64,000 bases of DNA, taken from assembly GCA_030428705.1 (NCBI GenBank), contig JAUIDI010000009.1, positions 1 to 64,000 on the forward strand. Direction: 5' to 3'. Positions 47,418 to 56,073 of this stretch are shown in pieces (position 1 is the stretch's first letter; every line of letters starts with the position of its first letter). The stretch is from Bacteroidia bacterium. GTDB taxonomy: Bacteria; Bacteroidota; Bacteroidia; Flavobacteriales; Flavobacteriaceae. Made by a program: the position numbers and the translations under genes. The notes under the pieces were generated by a model. It did no database searches. It was not told the origin of the DNA and was given only the letters and a program-made list of their open reading frames with translations.

Positions 47418-48773
47418 ATGTCAAAATTTGAACTGAAACTACCGCGAATGGGTGAGAGTGTTGCCGAAGCGACATTGACCTCTTGGTTGAAAGATGTAGG
47501 TGACACAATCGAAATGGACGAGGCGGTTTTTGAAATTGCCACCGATAAGGTAGATTCAGAGGTGCCCAGTGAGGTAGAAGGTGTTCTGGTCGAAAAGCGT
47601 TTCGAAATCGATGATATTGTTAAGGTTGGGGAAACTGTTGCCATAATATCCTTGAACGGTTCGACCGAAGACGGGCTTTCGGAAGCGGAAAACGAAGAAG
47701 TGCCCGAGGTATCCGAAGAAACGGTCGAGGCACTGGAAAAGACCGTAGAAATCGCCAAAGAAACATCTACCAGTCCGGTTTTGGAGTCAAATAAGGACAA
47801 GAACGGTTCATTGGAACGATTTTATTCCCCATTGGTAAAGAATATAGCTAAACAAGAAGGTATTTCCATTGCCGAACTCGATGCCATATCAGGAACCGGA
47901 AAAGAAGGTAGGGTAACCAAGAACGACATACTTGCCTACCTTGAAAATAAGGCTCCCTCTATCGGTGGGCAAAATGTTGGCCCAATACAAGCCGATGCGA
48001 ACAGTTCATTGGATTCCGTTCAAGAAACAGAAAAACCTGCTGTATCCGCCTATCGACCTAGCGGTCATGACGAAGTCATTGAAATGACCCGAATGGGCAA
48101 GTTGATTGCCAAGCACATGACCGAGAGTGTTACCACGTCGGCGCATGTTCAGAGTTTTATCGAGGTCGATGTAACCAACATAGTGAACTGGCGCAATAAG
48201 ATGAAAGATTCTTTCGAAAGACGGGAAGGTGAAAAATTGACCTTTACCCCGATTTTTATGCAAGCCGTGGCCAGGGCATTGAAACAATACCCGATGATGA
48301 ATATATCGGTCGATGGTGATAAGGTTATCAAGAAAAAGAATATTAACCTTGGTATGGCGGCCGCATTGCCAGACGGTAACCTAATTGTCCCGGTAATCAA
48401 AAATGCCGACCGCCTAAACCTTGTCGGTATGGCACAAGTGGTCAATGATTTGGCCCAAAGGGCGCGCAACAATCAATTAAAACCCGATGAAGTTCAAGAT
48501 GGTACCTATACCGTCACCAATGTCGGCACCTTTGGAAGTGTTTTCGGTACACCCATAATAAATCAACCGCAAGTCGGTATTTTGGCCCTGGGCGCGATTC
48601 GCAAAGTGCCGGCCGTAATCGAGACATCGGAAGGGGATTTTATAGGTATACGAAGTAAAATGTACCTGTCACATAGTTATGACCATCGGGTCGTGAACGG
48701 GGCGTTGGGCAGTATGTTCGCCAAAGCCGTGGCCGATTATCTTGAGGCTTGGGATGTAAACCTTGAAATCTAA
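47418..48773 (+). CDS. Dihydrolipoamide acyltransferase (E2) of a 2-oxo acid dehydrogenase complex
   Basis: The product is 451 residues. The lipoyl domain at 1-75 has the modified lysine in IATDKVDSEVPSE. An acidic linker follows, then the peripheral-subunit-binding domain (YSPLVKNIAKQEGISIAELDAISGTGKEGRVTKNDILAYL, about 137-178). The catalytic domain ends with SYDHRVVNGALG. The single lipoyl domain and overall match favour a branched-chain or mixed 2-oxo acid complex over the major pyruvate complex. E1 and E3 are not in this window. Confidence 0.9.
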   Translation: MSKFELKLPRMGESVAEATLTSWLKDVGDTIEMDEAVFEIATDKVDSEVPSEVEGVLVEKRFEIDDIVKVGETVAIISLNGSTEDGLSEAENEEVPEVSEETVEALEKTVEIAKETSTSPVLESNKDKNGSLERFYSPLVKNIAKQEGISIAELDAISGTGKEGRVTKNDILAYLENKAPSIGGQNVGPIQADANSSLDSVQETEKPAVSAYRPSGHDEVIEMTRMGKLIAKHMTESVTTSAHVQSFIEVDVTNIVNWRNKMKDSFERREGEKLTFTPIFMQAVARALKQYPMMNISVDGDKVIKKKNINLGMAAALPDGNLIVPVIKNADRLNLVGMAQVVNDLAQRARNNQLKPDEVQDGTYTVTNVGTFGSVFGTPIINQPQVGILALGAIRKVPAVIETSEGDFIGIRSKMYLSHSYDHRVVNGALGSMFAKAVADYLEAWDVNLEI

Positions 48774-48883
48774 AGTACCGTCGTTCACGGTTCAAGTTAG
48801 GTCGTTTATCTTGTTATTTTTTATAGACATAACTATTGGTTATATATTTATGGTTTTTTGAATGCCATAGCCTATAAATTAAC

Positions 48884-50131
48884 ATGCAAGATTTATTTCG
48901 GGTTTCACTTTTGACCCTGACCACCTATTTTTTTCTTTTTACCGTTTCCGTACAGTCACAAGAACCAGAAAAGGAATCCATACAGCTTTTTATCGATTGC
49001 AATTGTGAGCGAAGTTACCTTCGACAGGAAATAGATTTTGTCAATCATGTGCGGGACAAGACCTTGGCCAATATAGAATTGTTCATTTATGATATCGCGA
49101 ACGGTAGTGGTGGTCGCACCTATAAATTGGACTTTAAAGGAAAAGGTGATTATGAGGGTACCGTTAATGAAGCTTCTTTCGATACCAATGCCAATATGTC
49201 TTCTGACGATATACGCAAAGGTTTGTTGCAAGTAGTTAAGAACGGACTATTAAAATATGTTCTGCAATCCGGTTTGGCTGATAAGATCGAGTACAAGATT
49301 TCGGATGAAGGAATTGCGCAGCGACAGGATATCGATTTCGATGATCCCTGGAACAATTGGATTTTTGAGGTTTATGGTGAAGCCGAACTTGAGAAAGAAA
49401 CAAGCCGAAAAGAGTTTGCCTATGAGCTGGGGTTCGAAAGCGATCGGGTAACTGAAAAATGGCGTGTACGTACCGATTTGCAATTGAATCAGGCGAATAG
49501 TGAGTATGTACAGGATGACGAGACTTTTACAAGTGAACGCTTTCGCTATGCCGCGGATGGAAGTATTGTTAGAAGCCTATCCGATCATTGGTCAACAGGT
49601 ATATTCGGTGGGGCGCGGCACGATACTTTTACCAATTTGGATTTTAGATATTATTTTTCCCCGGCCATAGAGTACAATATTTTTCCCTACAACGAAGTGT
49701 TACGAAGGGAAATCGTCTTTGCCTATAAAATCGGTTATTTTCATAACGATTATATCGAACAAACAATTTTTGATAAATTGAGTGAAGGCATTTTCAACCA
49801 TTCTTTGGATGTTCAAGTGCGATATCGGCAACCTTGGGGAAATATCTATTCGAGACTGAGGGCTTCTAGTTTTTTAAACGATTTTAACAAGAACAGGGTA
49901 CAGTTGTTCGGTAGTCTCTCATTACGTTTGTTCAAGGGCCTTGCCGTACGTTTTTCAGGCAATTTCGAGATAATACGAGACCAGATCAATCTCCCTGCCG
50001 GGGATGCCTCCATTGAAGACGTATTGTTGCAACAGAAACAAATAGCTACCGATTTTGAATTGGGTTTCAGGGTCGGTCTGAGCTATACTTTCGGATCGGC
50101 ATACAACAATATTATCAATACCAGATTGTAA
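48884..50131 (+). CDS. Probable outer-membrane beta-barrel protein, function unknown
   Basis: The product is 415 residues with a signal peptide (start at 48884, cut near QSQ). Residues about 25-140 form a soluble domain with IDCNCERSYLRQEIDFVNHVRD. From about 155 onwards alternating aromatic strands (EVYGEAELEKETS, WSTGIFGGARHDTFTNLDFRYYFSPAIEY, VRYRQPWGNIYSRLRAS) and the last strand FELGFRVGLSYTFGSAYNN look like an outer-membrane barrel with a C-terminal aromatic signature. The family is not recognised with certainty. It converges on the TPR lipoprotein gene. Confidence 0.72.
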   Translation: MQDLFRVSLLTLTTYFFLFTVSVQSQEPEKESIQLFIDCNCERSYLRQEIDFVNHVRDKTLANIELFIYDIANGSGGRTYKLDFKGKGDYEGTVNEASFDTNANMSSDDIRKGLLQVVKNGLLKYVLQSGLADKIEYKISDEGIAQRQDIDFDDPWNNWIFEVYGEAELEKETSRKEFAYELGFESDRVTEKWRVRTDLQLNQANSEYVQDDETFTSERFRYAADGSIVRSLSDHWSTGIFGGARHDTFTNLDFRYYFSPAIEYNIFPYNEVLRREIVFAYKIGYFHNDYIEQTIFDKLSEGIFNHSLDVQVRYRQPWGNIYSRLRASSFLNDFNKNRVQLFGSLSLRLFKGLAVRFSGNFEIIRDQINLPAGDASIEDVLLQQKQIATDFELGFRVGLSYTFGSAYNNIINTRL

Positions 50132-50136
50132 CGAAT

Positions 50137-50970
50137 TTACAGGCTATCCTTTTTCAGGGCAGTACCTATTTTTTCCAATAACCGTGATGCATCCAAGTTT
50201 CTGGGGTCGAGCCGGTTCGCTCTTTCGGCATTCGTTTTGGCGGGTTCAAGGCTGTCCATCTGAAAATAGATATCGGCCAACACGGCATAAGGTTTGGGTA
50301 CCTGTGTGCCGATAACCTCTTTTAGGTGATTTGCTTGTCGCAGCGATGTTTCAAAGTCATCCATTTCCGCATTCATGCTTGCGGCATAACCCAATAAAAA
50401 AGGATTTTCCCTTTGACTCGGGGTCGTTAGGGCATACAAGGAGTCAAGCGCATTTCTTGGCCCATATCGCGAGTGGAGGAATTCGATATACTCTGCTTTC
50501 ATATAAATTTCCCCGGGATATTTGTGTACGATCTTTCCGAGATTGGTTTCCGCAAGAAGAAACGCTTTTTCGAGCTTTGTTTTGGCATCGGGTAATTTTT
50601 GCTCCCTGGCGTTCGTGAAATCGACCAATGCCAAATAAACATCTAGAATTAATCTTTCATCGCCGGTTATTGTTGTTTTCTCTTCTTCAATTTCCTTTTG
50701 AATATCGAGCCTTTCCGTTAGGTCAAGGGTCAAGCGGCCCAATACACTTTTTCCGATCAAAAAGTCGGAATCATGTTGCAGTGCCTTTCGATATGAGATT
50801 TCAGCAGGACCATAGTTCCCTTCGTCCATAATTTGCTTCCATCCCAATTCATAATAAAATAATGCCGAATCGGAAGCAATGCTTTTGTAGATGGCATGAT
50901 TTTCAGGACTTCGCTTTTGCCCGCACGACAAAAACGATAAAACGATCGACACGAATAAAATTTGTCTCAT
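50137..50970 (-). CDS. TPR-containing lipoprotein
   Basis: The start at 50970 gives 277 residues with a lipoprotein signal ending SFLSCGQ. The body is helical with TPR-like pairs (YYELGWKQIMDEGNYGPAEISYRKALQHD and LADIYFQMDSLEPAKTNAERANRLDPRNLDASRLLEKIG). It is likely periplasmic or outer-membrane anchored. Function unknown. Confidence 0.78.
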   Translation of the reverse strand: MRQILFVSIVLSFLSCGQKRSPENHAIYKSIASDSALFYYELGWKQIMDEGNYGPAEISYRKALQHDSDFLIGKSVLGRLTLDLTERLDIQKEIEEEKTTITGDERLILDVYLALVDFTNAREQKLPDAKTKLEKAFLLAETNLGKIVHKYPGEIYMKAEYIEFLHSRYGPRNALDSLYALTTPSQRENPFLLGYAASMNAEMDDFETSLRQANHLKEVIGTQVPKPYAVLADIYFQMDSLEPAKTNAERANRLDPRNLDASRLLEKIGTALKKDSL

Positions 50971-51062
50971 TGTTGTCGAAGATAAATAAATCAAGACCTT
51001 GTTCGAAACAATTCCTTTTCCAAAAGAGTATCTTTAGAAATTAGAGGGAACAAATAAATAAC

Positions 51063-51446
51063 ATGAGAAAACAGTATCATTTCAAGAAATCGCAAAATGG
51101 GTTTTTCGCTTGGGATGTTGATAAATTGGTGCGGCAAACCAGCAATTTCGAAATTATTGATGTTCCCTTGTCCGAGATAAGTGAATTCGAGCAACCTTAT
51201 TGGTATTTAGACACATCGGATGTGCCCACCTGTAGATCGATTGCGGATCACATGAAGTTGGTCCAGAAGTGCGAATTGCGTTTTCCGATTATCTTGGCGG
51301 CCGATGGTTCCGTTATGGACGGTATGCATAGGGTCTGCAAGGCGTATCTTAATGGACAAACGACATTGAAAGCCGTAAAATTCAAGACGACACCGAAACC
51401 CGATTTTGAGAATGTGCAACCTGATGAACTGACCTATGATCGATGA
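51063..51446 (+). CDS. ParB-like domain protein
   Basis: The product is 127 residues. The segment FPIILAADGSVMDGMHRVCKAYLNGQTTLKAVKF resembles the ParB/Sulfiredoxin nucleotide-binding fold (consensus DGxHRxxAA), here without a DNA-binding domain. The start of the following methyltransferase lies inside its last codons, so they are coupled. It could be a small-molecule enzyme; a partition role is unlikely. Confidence 0.78.
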   Translation: MRKQYHFKKSQNGFFAWDVDKLVRQTSNFEIIDVPLSEISEFEQPYWYLDTSDVPTCRSIADHMKLVQKCELRFPIILAADGSVMDGMHRVCKAYLNGQTTLKAVKFKTTPKPDFENVQPDELTYDR

Positions 51447-52158
51447 ATACGATGATGTGACCGCTTACCATTACCGTGCTTATAGACCTCCATTGCATGG
51501 TGAAATTTTGGCAGAATGCATTGAAAATAAGGGAAAATATGCCAAAGCACTGGATATTGGTTCGGGTACCGGACATTCCTCCTTGGCCTTGACGCATTTT
51601 TGCGATGAAGTCTTTGGAGTCGAACCGAGTAGTTTAATGCGACAACAGGCTTTAAAGCATGCCAATGTTGAATATTTCGATTATGACAAAAGCCGATTGC
51701 CGTTCGACGACGCGACTTTTGACTTGATTACATTGGCCGGTTCTTTATACTATGCGAAATCTCAGCGATTGTTGGACGAAATCGTCAGGGTTGGTACCAG
51801 AGATGGATCGGTAATCGTGTATGACTTTGAACTTTTACTTGACGAAACACTTCACGGACTCAATCTGAAAAATCTAGGTGAAAGTTCATATAATCATCAA
51901 GAGGATTTTTCAGGCCTTTCGGAGCAAAAATTGTCCCAAATACGGGCCGGCAGCAATGAAATGGAAGTAAAGATAGGTGCTTCCGACCTTGCACACATTG
52001 TATTGTCCATCAAGGCATTTTACGTATATCTGGTCGATCTGCACGGAAAAGAAAGGCTCCTTGAAAAGATAGCGAACCTTTTAAGACCTATTGTTGATCG
52101 GGAAGGGTTTACCACCAAGGCGAAAACCTATTATAAAGTCTACAGAATTGTTAAATGA
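51436..52158 (+). CDS. Class I SAM-dependent methyltransferase
   Basis: This 240-residue protein has the SAM glycine motif ALDIGSGTGHSSLAL and the acidic GVEPSS, followed by FDLITLAGSLYYA. It overlaps the ParB-like gene by 11 bases. The substrate is unknown. It is first of a short, mixed-function run of plus-strand genes, though the exonuclease has its own promoter. Confidence 0.86.
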   Translation: MIDEYDDVTAYHYRAYRPPLHGEILAECIENKGKYAKALDIGSGTGHSSLALTHFCDEVFGVEPSSLMRQQALKHANVEYFDYDKSRLPFDDATFDLITLAGSLYYAKSQRLLDEIVRVGTRDGSVIVYDFELLLDETLHGLNLKNLGESSYNHQEDFSGLSEQKLSQIRAGSNEMEVKIGASDLAHIVLSIKAFYVYLVDLHGKERLLEKIANLLRPIVDREGFTTKAKTYYKVYRIVK

Positions 52159-52212
52159 ACGCCATTGGGCAAATAAAATGTACCGTCGATTTCTTCTCTT
52201 TTTCCTAAAGTC

Positions 52213-52220
52213 TATCTTTG
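52213..52220 (+). promoter_or_regulatory. Candidate -7 promoter element of the exonuclease gene
   Basis: TATCTTTG matches TAnnTTTG exactly and is 18 bases before the ATG at 52239. Confidence 0.55.
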
Positions 52221-52238
52221 TGGGCTAAAACCTACGAT

Positions 52239-53015
52239 ATGGAACTAAAACTTACCAGACCCATCTGCTTTTTTGACTTGGAGACCACCGGCACCAATGT
52301 GGCCAAAGACCGGATTGTCGAGATTTCGATTTTGAAGATCTATCCCAATGGAAACAAGGAAAGTAAAACATGGTTGGTGAATCCTGAAATTGAAATTCCG
52401 GAGAAAGCTTCCAATATTCATGGCATAACGAATGAAAAAGTAGTAAGCGAACCTACTTTCAAGCAGCTTTCGAAAGAGATATATGGTATTATCAAAGACA
52501 GTGATCTGGGCGGCTTCAATTCGGACCGTTTTGATATTCCTTTATTGGCGGAAGAAATGTTGAGGGCCGATGTCGATTTTGATATGAAGAATATGGTCTC
52601 CATCGATGTGCAGACCATTTTTCATAAAATGGAGAAAAGGACTTTGGGTGCGGCTTACAAGTTCTATTGCAACAAAGAGCTTGACGATGCACATAGTGCC
52701 GAGGCGGATACCTTGGCAACGTATGAGGTACTGCTCTCACAATTGGACCGATATCCCGATCTGGAGAACAATGTGAAGAAACTGGCCGAATTTTCAACGC
52801 ACAGGCAATTTGCTGATTTCGCGGGTTTTATAGGGTTTGATGATGAGGATAATGAAATTTTTGCCTTTGGCAAGCATAAGGGTAAAAAAGTGCTCGAAGT
52901 GCTCGAAAAAGAACCTGGGTATTTCGGATGGATATTAAATGCCGATTTTCCATTATACACAAAAAAAGTATTGACCCAGATCAAGTTGAGCCAATTGAAC
53001 AATAAGTTGAGCTGA
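52239..53015 (+). CDS. DnaQ-like 3'-5' exonuclease
   Basis: From the ATG at 52239 the protein has 258 residues; an ATG at 52218 lies within the promoter region and is less likely. DEDDh motifs are seen: CFFDLETTGTN, GFNSDRFDIPLLAEEM and HSAEADTLATYEVL. The C-terminal 60 residues (FAFGKHKGKKVLEVLEKEPGYFGWILNADFPLYTK) match the DUF3820-type tail often fused to these exonucleases. It trims 3' ends of DNA or RNA in repair or replication editing. Confidence 0.9.
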   Translation: MELKLTRPICFFDLETTGTNVAKDRIVEISILKIYPNGNKESKTWLVNPEIEIPEKASNIHGITNEKVVSEPTFKQLSKEIYGIIKDSDLGGFNSDRFDIPLLAEEMLRADVDFDMKNMVSIDVQTIFHKMEKRTLGAAYKFYCNKELDDAHSAEADTLATYEVLLSQLDRYPDLENNVKKLAEFSTHRQFADFAGFIGFDDEDNEIFAFGKHKGKKVLEVLEKEPGYFGWILNADFPLYTKKVLTQIKLSQLNNKLS

Positions 53016-53079
53016 TACTTCGTTCCTTTTTGTCTGATAGTTTGGTACGCGTTGTCATGAAATATAGATTTTCAAATAG

Positions 53080-53691
53080 ATGAAACTTATCTGTATCGGT
53101 AGAAATTATGTAGAGCACATCAAAGAGTTGTCGAACGAGCGACCGAACGAGCCGGTATTGTTCATCAAGCCCGATTCGGCGATACTTCCAAAGGAGCAGG
53201 ATTTCTATATCCCCGATTTTACCAATGAAGTGCACCATGAGGTCGAGGTACTAGTAAAGATCAAAAAAGTAGGCAAACATATCGACAAGCGTTTTGCCCA
53301 TACCTATTACGATGAAATTGGTCTGGGTATCGATTTGACGGCACGGGACCTACAATCGCAGCTAAAGGAAAAAGGACTGCCGTGGGAAAAAGCCAAAGGC
53401 TTTGACGGCTCCGCCGTTATCGGTAGATGGATGCCGAAATCCGATTTTGGCGATTTGAACGATTTAAACTTTTCACTCCTTAAAAATGGTGAGGAAGTCC
53501 AAAAAGGAAATACAAGTCTCATGCTCTGGAAGATAGACGAATTGATCGCCTATGTTTCGCAATATTTTACATTGAAAAAAGGCGATATTATTTTTACCGG
53601 AACGCCTTCCGGTGTTGGCAGAATAGCCACAAATGATTATCTTTCGGGTATCTTGGAAGGGCATGAACTCTTTACTTTAAAAGTTAAATAA
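53080..53691 (+). CDS. Fumarylacetoacetate hydrolase-family protein
   Basis: The product is 203 residues of the FAHD1-like group (acylpyruvase or oxaloacetate decarboxylase type). Metal ligands are seen in the EVEVLVKI region, with IGLGIDLTARDLQ carrying a metal-binding aspartate; FIKPDSA and FTGTPSGVG are family motifs. It starts a tight run with Hpt and cinA (stop/start overlaps by one base each). Substrate unknown. Confidence 0.9.
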   Translation: MKLICIGRNYVEHIKELSNERPNEPVLFIKPDSAILPKEQDFYIPDFTNEVHHEVEVLVKIKKVGKHIDKRFAHTYYDEIGLGIDLTARDLQSQLKEKGLPWEKAKGFDGSAVIGRWMPKSDFGDLNDLNFSLLKNGEEVQKGNTSLMLWKIDELIAYVSQYFTLKKGDIIFTGTPSGVGRIATNDYLSGILEGHELFTLKVK

Positions 53692-54029
53692 TGATCTATA
53701 ATCTTGATAAGATAAATGAGATGGCCGAGGGTGACGAAGACTTCATCAATTCGGTCATTTCGGTGTTTTTAGAGGAAGTGCCACAAGATCTTCAGGACTT
53801 GGAGGCCGCACTTTCAGGAGGTAATCACGAAAAAGTATACCAATTGGCCCATAAGATCAAGCCGAACGTCGATTTGTTGGGTATGGAGCAGACACGTGCC
53901 GCCGCCCTGGAAATCGAGACCATGGGAAAGAATGCCGCCAATATTTCCGAAATCGAAAAGGTTTTCCCTGCATTAAAAAAAGATGTCGAACAGGTCATCT
54001 CGGAACTTAAAAAAGACTTTCAGCTATAA
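53691..54029 (+). CDS. Hpt domain protein
   Basis: The product is 112 residues, a stand-alone histidine phosphotransfer domain. The phospho-accepting histidine lies in [16 protein letters not shown] near residue 52. No kinase or receiver domain is adjacent. It lies between two metabolic genes with one-base overlaps on each side (stop TAA with ATG). The partner histidine kinase must be elsewhere. Confidence 0.88.
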   Translation: MIYNLDKINEMAEGDEDFINSVISVFLEEVPQDLQDLEAALSGGNHEKVYQLAHKIKPNVDLLGMEQTRAAALEIETMGKNAANISEIEKVFPALKKDVEQVISELKKDFQL

Positions 54030-55279
54030 TGCTTGCCGAAATCATCACCATTGGCGATGAGATTCTAATAGGGCAGGTCATCGATACCAACTCGACTTTC
54101 ATTGCCAAACAACTCAACAAAATCGGCATTTCGGTCTATCAGATTACCTCGGTACAAGACGATAGGGAACACATTCTAAAATCGTTGCGCGAAGCACAAA
54201 AAAGAGCTAAAGTCGTTATTGTTACCGGCGGACTCGGTCCGACCAAAGATGATATTACCAAGCATACTTTTTGTGAGTTCTTCGACGATACCCTTGTTGA
54301 AAACAAACAGGTACTGGAGCATGTAGAGGAGCTTTTTCGAAAGCATATTTCCAATACGCCCATTTCCGATATCAATAGAATGCAGGCCCTTGTGCCGGCA
54401 ACGGCGACCGTACTGCACAATGCCTATGGTACCGCATCGGGTATGTGGTTCGAAAAAGACGGAACCGTTTTTGTTTCCCTTCCCGGGGTGCCCTTTGAAA
54501 TGAAGAACCTGATTTCCGTGGAGGTCGTTCCCAGATTGGTCGAGCGCTTTGAACGTCCTTACATAATTCATAGGACCCTTGTTACCTACGGACTTGGTGA
54601 AAGTGCCATTGCCAATAGAATCGAATCGTGGGAAGAAAACCTGCCCTCCTTTGTGAAGTTGGCCTACCTGCCCAATTTAGGCAAGGTTCGGTTGCGACTT
54701 ACCGCGAAAGGAACAGAAAAAAAGGTATTGGAAAAAGCTGTTGAAACCGAATCCCAAAAATTGTCGGATTTGTTGGGCGATATTATTTATGGAATCGAAG
54801 ATGATGAAACCCTGGAAGAGCTGATCGCCAAACTTTTTACCGCCAAAAAAATGACTTTGGCCACTGCGGAGAGTTTTACGGGAGGGGCAATCGCCGAGAA
54901 AATTGTGTCCGTGCCGGGGGCTTCGGTCTTTTACAAAGGAAGCATCGTAAGCTATGCCACTGAAGCAAAAATCAACGTGTTGAACGTGCCCAAGGATGTA
55001 ATCGACACCAACTCGGTGGTAAGCGAAGCGGTTGCCATTTCAATGGTCGAAAATGTCAAAAAAATGTTCAATACCGATTTTGCCATTGCCACGACGGGTA
55101 ATGCGGGACCCACCAAAGGCGATTCAGATGCCGATGTCGGAACCGTGTTCATTGGTATCGCTACGCCGAACGCTGTTTTTGCCCAAAAATTCAATATGGG
55201 AAACCACCGAACGAAAATCGTTGAAAAAGCGGTAAATAAGGGCTTTGAACTGCTTCAAAAAGAAATTCTGAAATTCTAG
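54029..55279 (+). CDS. cinA: CinA-like protein / nicotinamide-nucleotide amidase
   Basis: The product is 416 residues. The N-terminal MoCF/MPT-binding-like domain ([34 protein letters not shown]) is followed by the C-terminal NMN deamidase domain ([60 protein letters not shown]). It recycles pyridine nucleotides by hydrolysing NMN amide and ADP-ribose. Length is typical for the family. Confidence 0.94.
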   Translation: MLAEIITIGDEILIGQVIDTNSTFIAKQLNKIGISVYQITSVQDDREHILKSLREAQKRAKVVIVTGGLGPTKDDITKHTFCEFFDDTLVENKQVLEHVEELFRKHISNTPISDINRMQALVPATATVLHNAYGTASGMWFEKDGTVFVSLPGVPFEMKNLISVEVVPRLVERFERPYIIHRTLVTYGLGESAIANRIESWEENLPSFVKLAYLPNLGKVRLRLTAKGTEKKVLEKAVETESQKLSDLLGDIIYGIEDDETLEELIAKLFTAKKMTLATAESFTGGAIAEKIVSVPGASVFYKGSIVSYATEAKINVLNVPKDVIDTNSVVSEAVAISMVENVKKMFNTDFAIATTGNAGPTKGDSDADVGTVFIGIATPNAVFAQKFNMGNHRTKIVEKAVNKGFELLQKEILKF

Positions 55280-55287
55280 AAAAGAAT

Positions 55288-55319
55288 TTTGTCCGTCCCG
55301 TAAAAATGATATAAATTTG
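55288..55319 (+). promoter_or_regulatory. Promoter of rpmB-rpmG: TTTG -33 and TAAATTTG -7
   Basis: TTTG at 55288-55291 and TAAATTTG at 55312-55319 are separated by 20 bases, close to the Bacteroidota primary sigma consensus. The rpmB ATG follows at 55343. Confidence 0.75.
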
Positions 55320-55342
55320 CAGCCTGTTAAAAAATCAGCGCA

Positions 55343-55582
55343 ATGTCAAAAGTTTGTGAAATTACGGGAAAGAGGGCCATGTTCGGCAACAACGTATCGT
55401 TCTCTATCAACAAGACCAAAAGAAGGTTTGACGTGAATCTTTCGAAAAAGAGGTTCTACATTCCTGAAGAAGACCGATGGGTGACGTTGAAAGTTTCCGC
55501 CAGAGCGTTGAAAACGATCAATAAAAAAGGTATTTCAGCGGTTTTGAAAGAAGCCAAGGCTCAAGGGTTGTTGAACAAATAA
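55343..55582 (+). CDS. rpmB: Ribosomal protein bL28
   Basis: The product is 79 residues: MSKVCEITGKRAMFGNNVSFS, KTKRRFDVNLSKKRFYIPEEDRW and VSARALKTINKKG. It is a large-subunit protein, and the order rpmB-rpmG-DUF4295-ftsY is standard in Flavobacteriia. Confidence 0.97.
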   Translation: MSKVCEITGKRAMFGNNVSFSINKTKRRFDVNLSKKRFYIPEEDRWVTLKVSARALKTINKKGISAVLKEAKAQGLLNK

Positions 55583-55604
55583 GCTGGATTAAATTTAGAT
55601 AGCA

Positions 55605-55787
55605 ATGGCAAAGAAAGGCAATAGAATTCAGGTAATCTTAGAGTGTACCGAGCATAAGGATTCAGGTATGCCCGGGACTTCAAGGTACATTACCACGAAG
55701 AACAAGAAGAATACGCCCGAACGGATGGAAATTAAAAAGTTCAATCCGATCTTGAAAAGAATGACAGTCCATAAAGAGATAAAATAA
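55605..55787 (+). CDS. rpmG: Ribosomal protein bL33
   Basis: The product is 60 residues: [49 protein letters not shown]. There is only one Cys, so the zinc-binding form is not present. It lies 22 bases after rpmB. Confidence 0.96.
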   Translation: MAKKGNRIQVILECTEHKDSGMPGTSRYITTKNKKNTPERMEIKKFNPILKRMTVHKEIK

Positions 55788-55791
55788 ATGA

Positions 55792-55816
55792 ATTCCCGCC
55801 TTCACGGGAATGACAA
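55792..55816. repeat. Short palindromic repeat in the rpmG-DUF4295 gap
   Basis: ATTCCCG and CGGGAAT flank a six-base loop, followed by GACA. This word resembles dispersed repeats of the form TTCCCGCCTTCGCGGGAATGACA known from many bacteria. It is inside an operon and could form a small hairpin in the message. Confidence 0.6.
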
Positions 55817-55831
55817 TAAAGCATATTAATC

Positions 55832-55984
55832 ATGGCAAAGAAGACGGTAGCAAGTTTACAATCAAGTTCAAAGCGATTGACCAAGGCCATTAAAATGGTA
55901 AAATCGCCCAAATCGGGTGCTTATGTTTTTGTAGAATCCGTTATGGCCCCAGAGGCGGTAAACGAGTGGTTGCAGCAAAAATAA
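55832..55984 (+). CDS. DUF4295 small basic protein
   Basis: The product is 50 residues: MAKKTVASLQSSSKRLTKAI, then a strand KSGAYVFVESVMAPEAVNEWLQQK. It is basic at the N-terminus and always found beside rpmG in Bacteroidota, which implies a ribosome-associated role. A terminator follows. Confidence 0.93.
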   Translation: MAKKTVASLQSSSKRLTKAIKMVKSPKSGAYVFVESVMAPEAVNEWLQQK

Positions 55985-56011
55985 AACGTACGTTTATAAC
56001 AATATATGATG

Positions 56012-56038
56012 GCCCCTTTCGAAAGAATGGGGCTTTTT
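56012..56038 (+). terminator. Intrinsic terminator of the rpmB operon
   Basis: Stem GCCCC / GGGGC encloses a smaller TTTC/GAAA stem and is followed by a T5 run at 56034. Confidence 0.75.
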
Positions 56039-56046
56039 AATTTCTT

Positions 56047-56054
56047 TATCTTTG
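56047..56054 (+). promoter_or_regulatory. Candidate -7 promoter element of ftsY
   Basis: TATCTTTG, followed by C, matches TAnnTTTG and lies 19 bases before the ATG at 56074. Confidence 0.55.
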
Positions 56055-56073
56055 CGAAAATCGAGAAGTAATT

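Noticed and set aside
55281-56045. CRISPR or riboswitch in the ribosomal protein gaps
   Set aside because: Only a promoter, one small palindrome and a terminator are seen; there are no spaced repeats and no riboswitch-like conserved fold.
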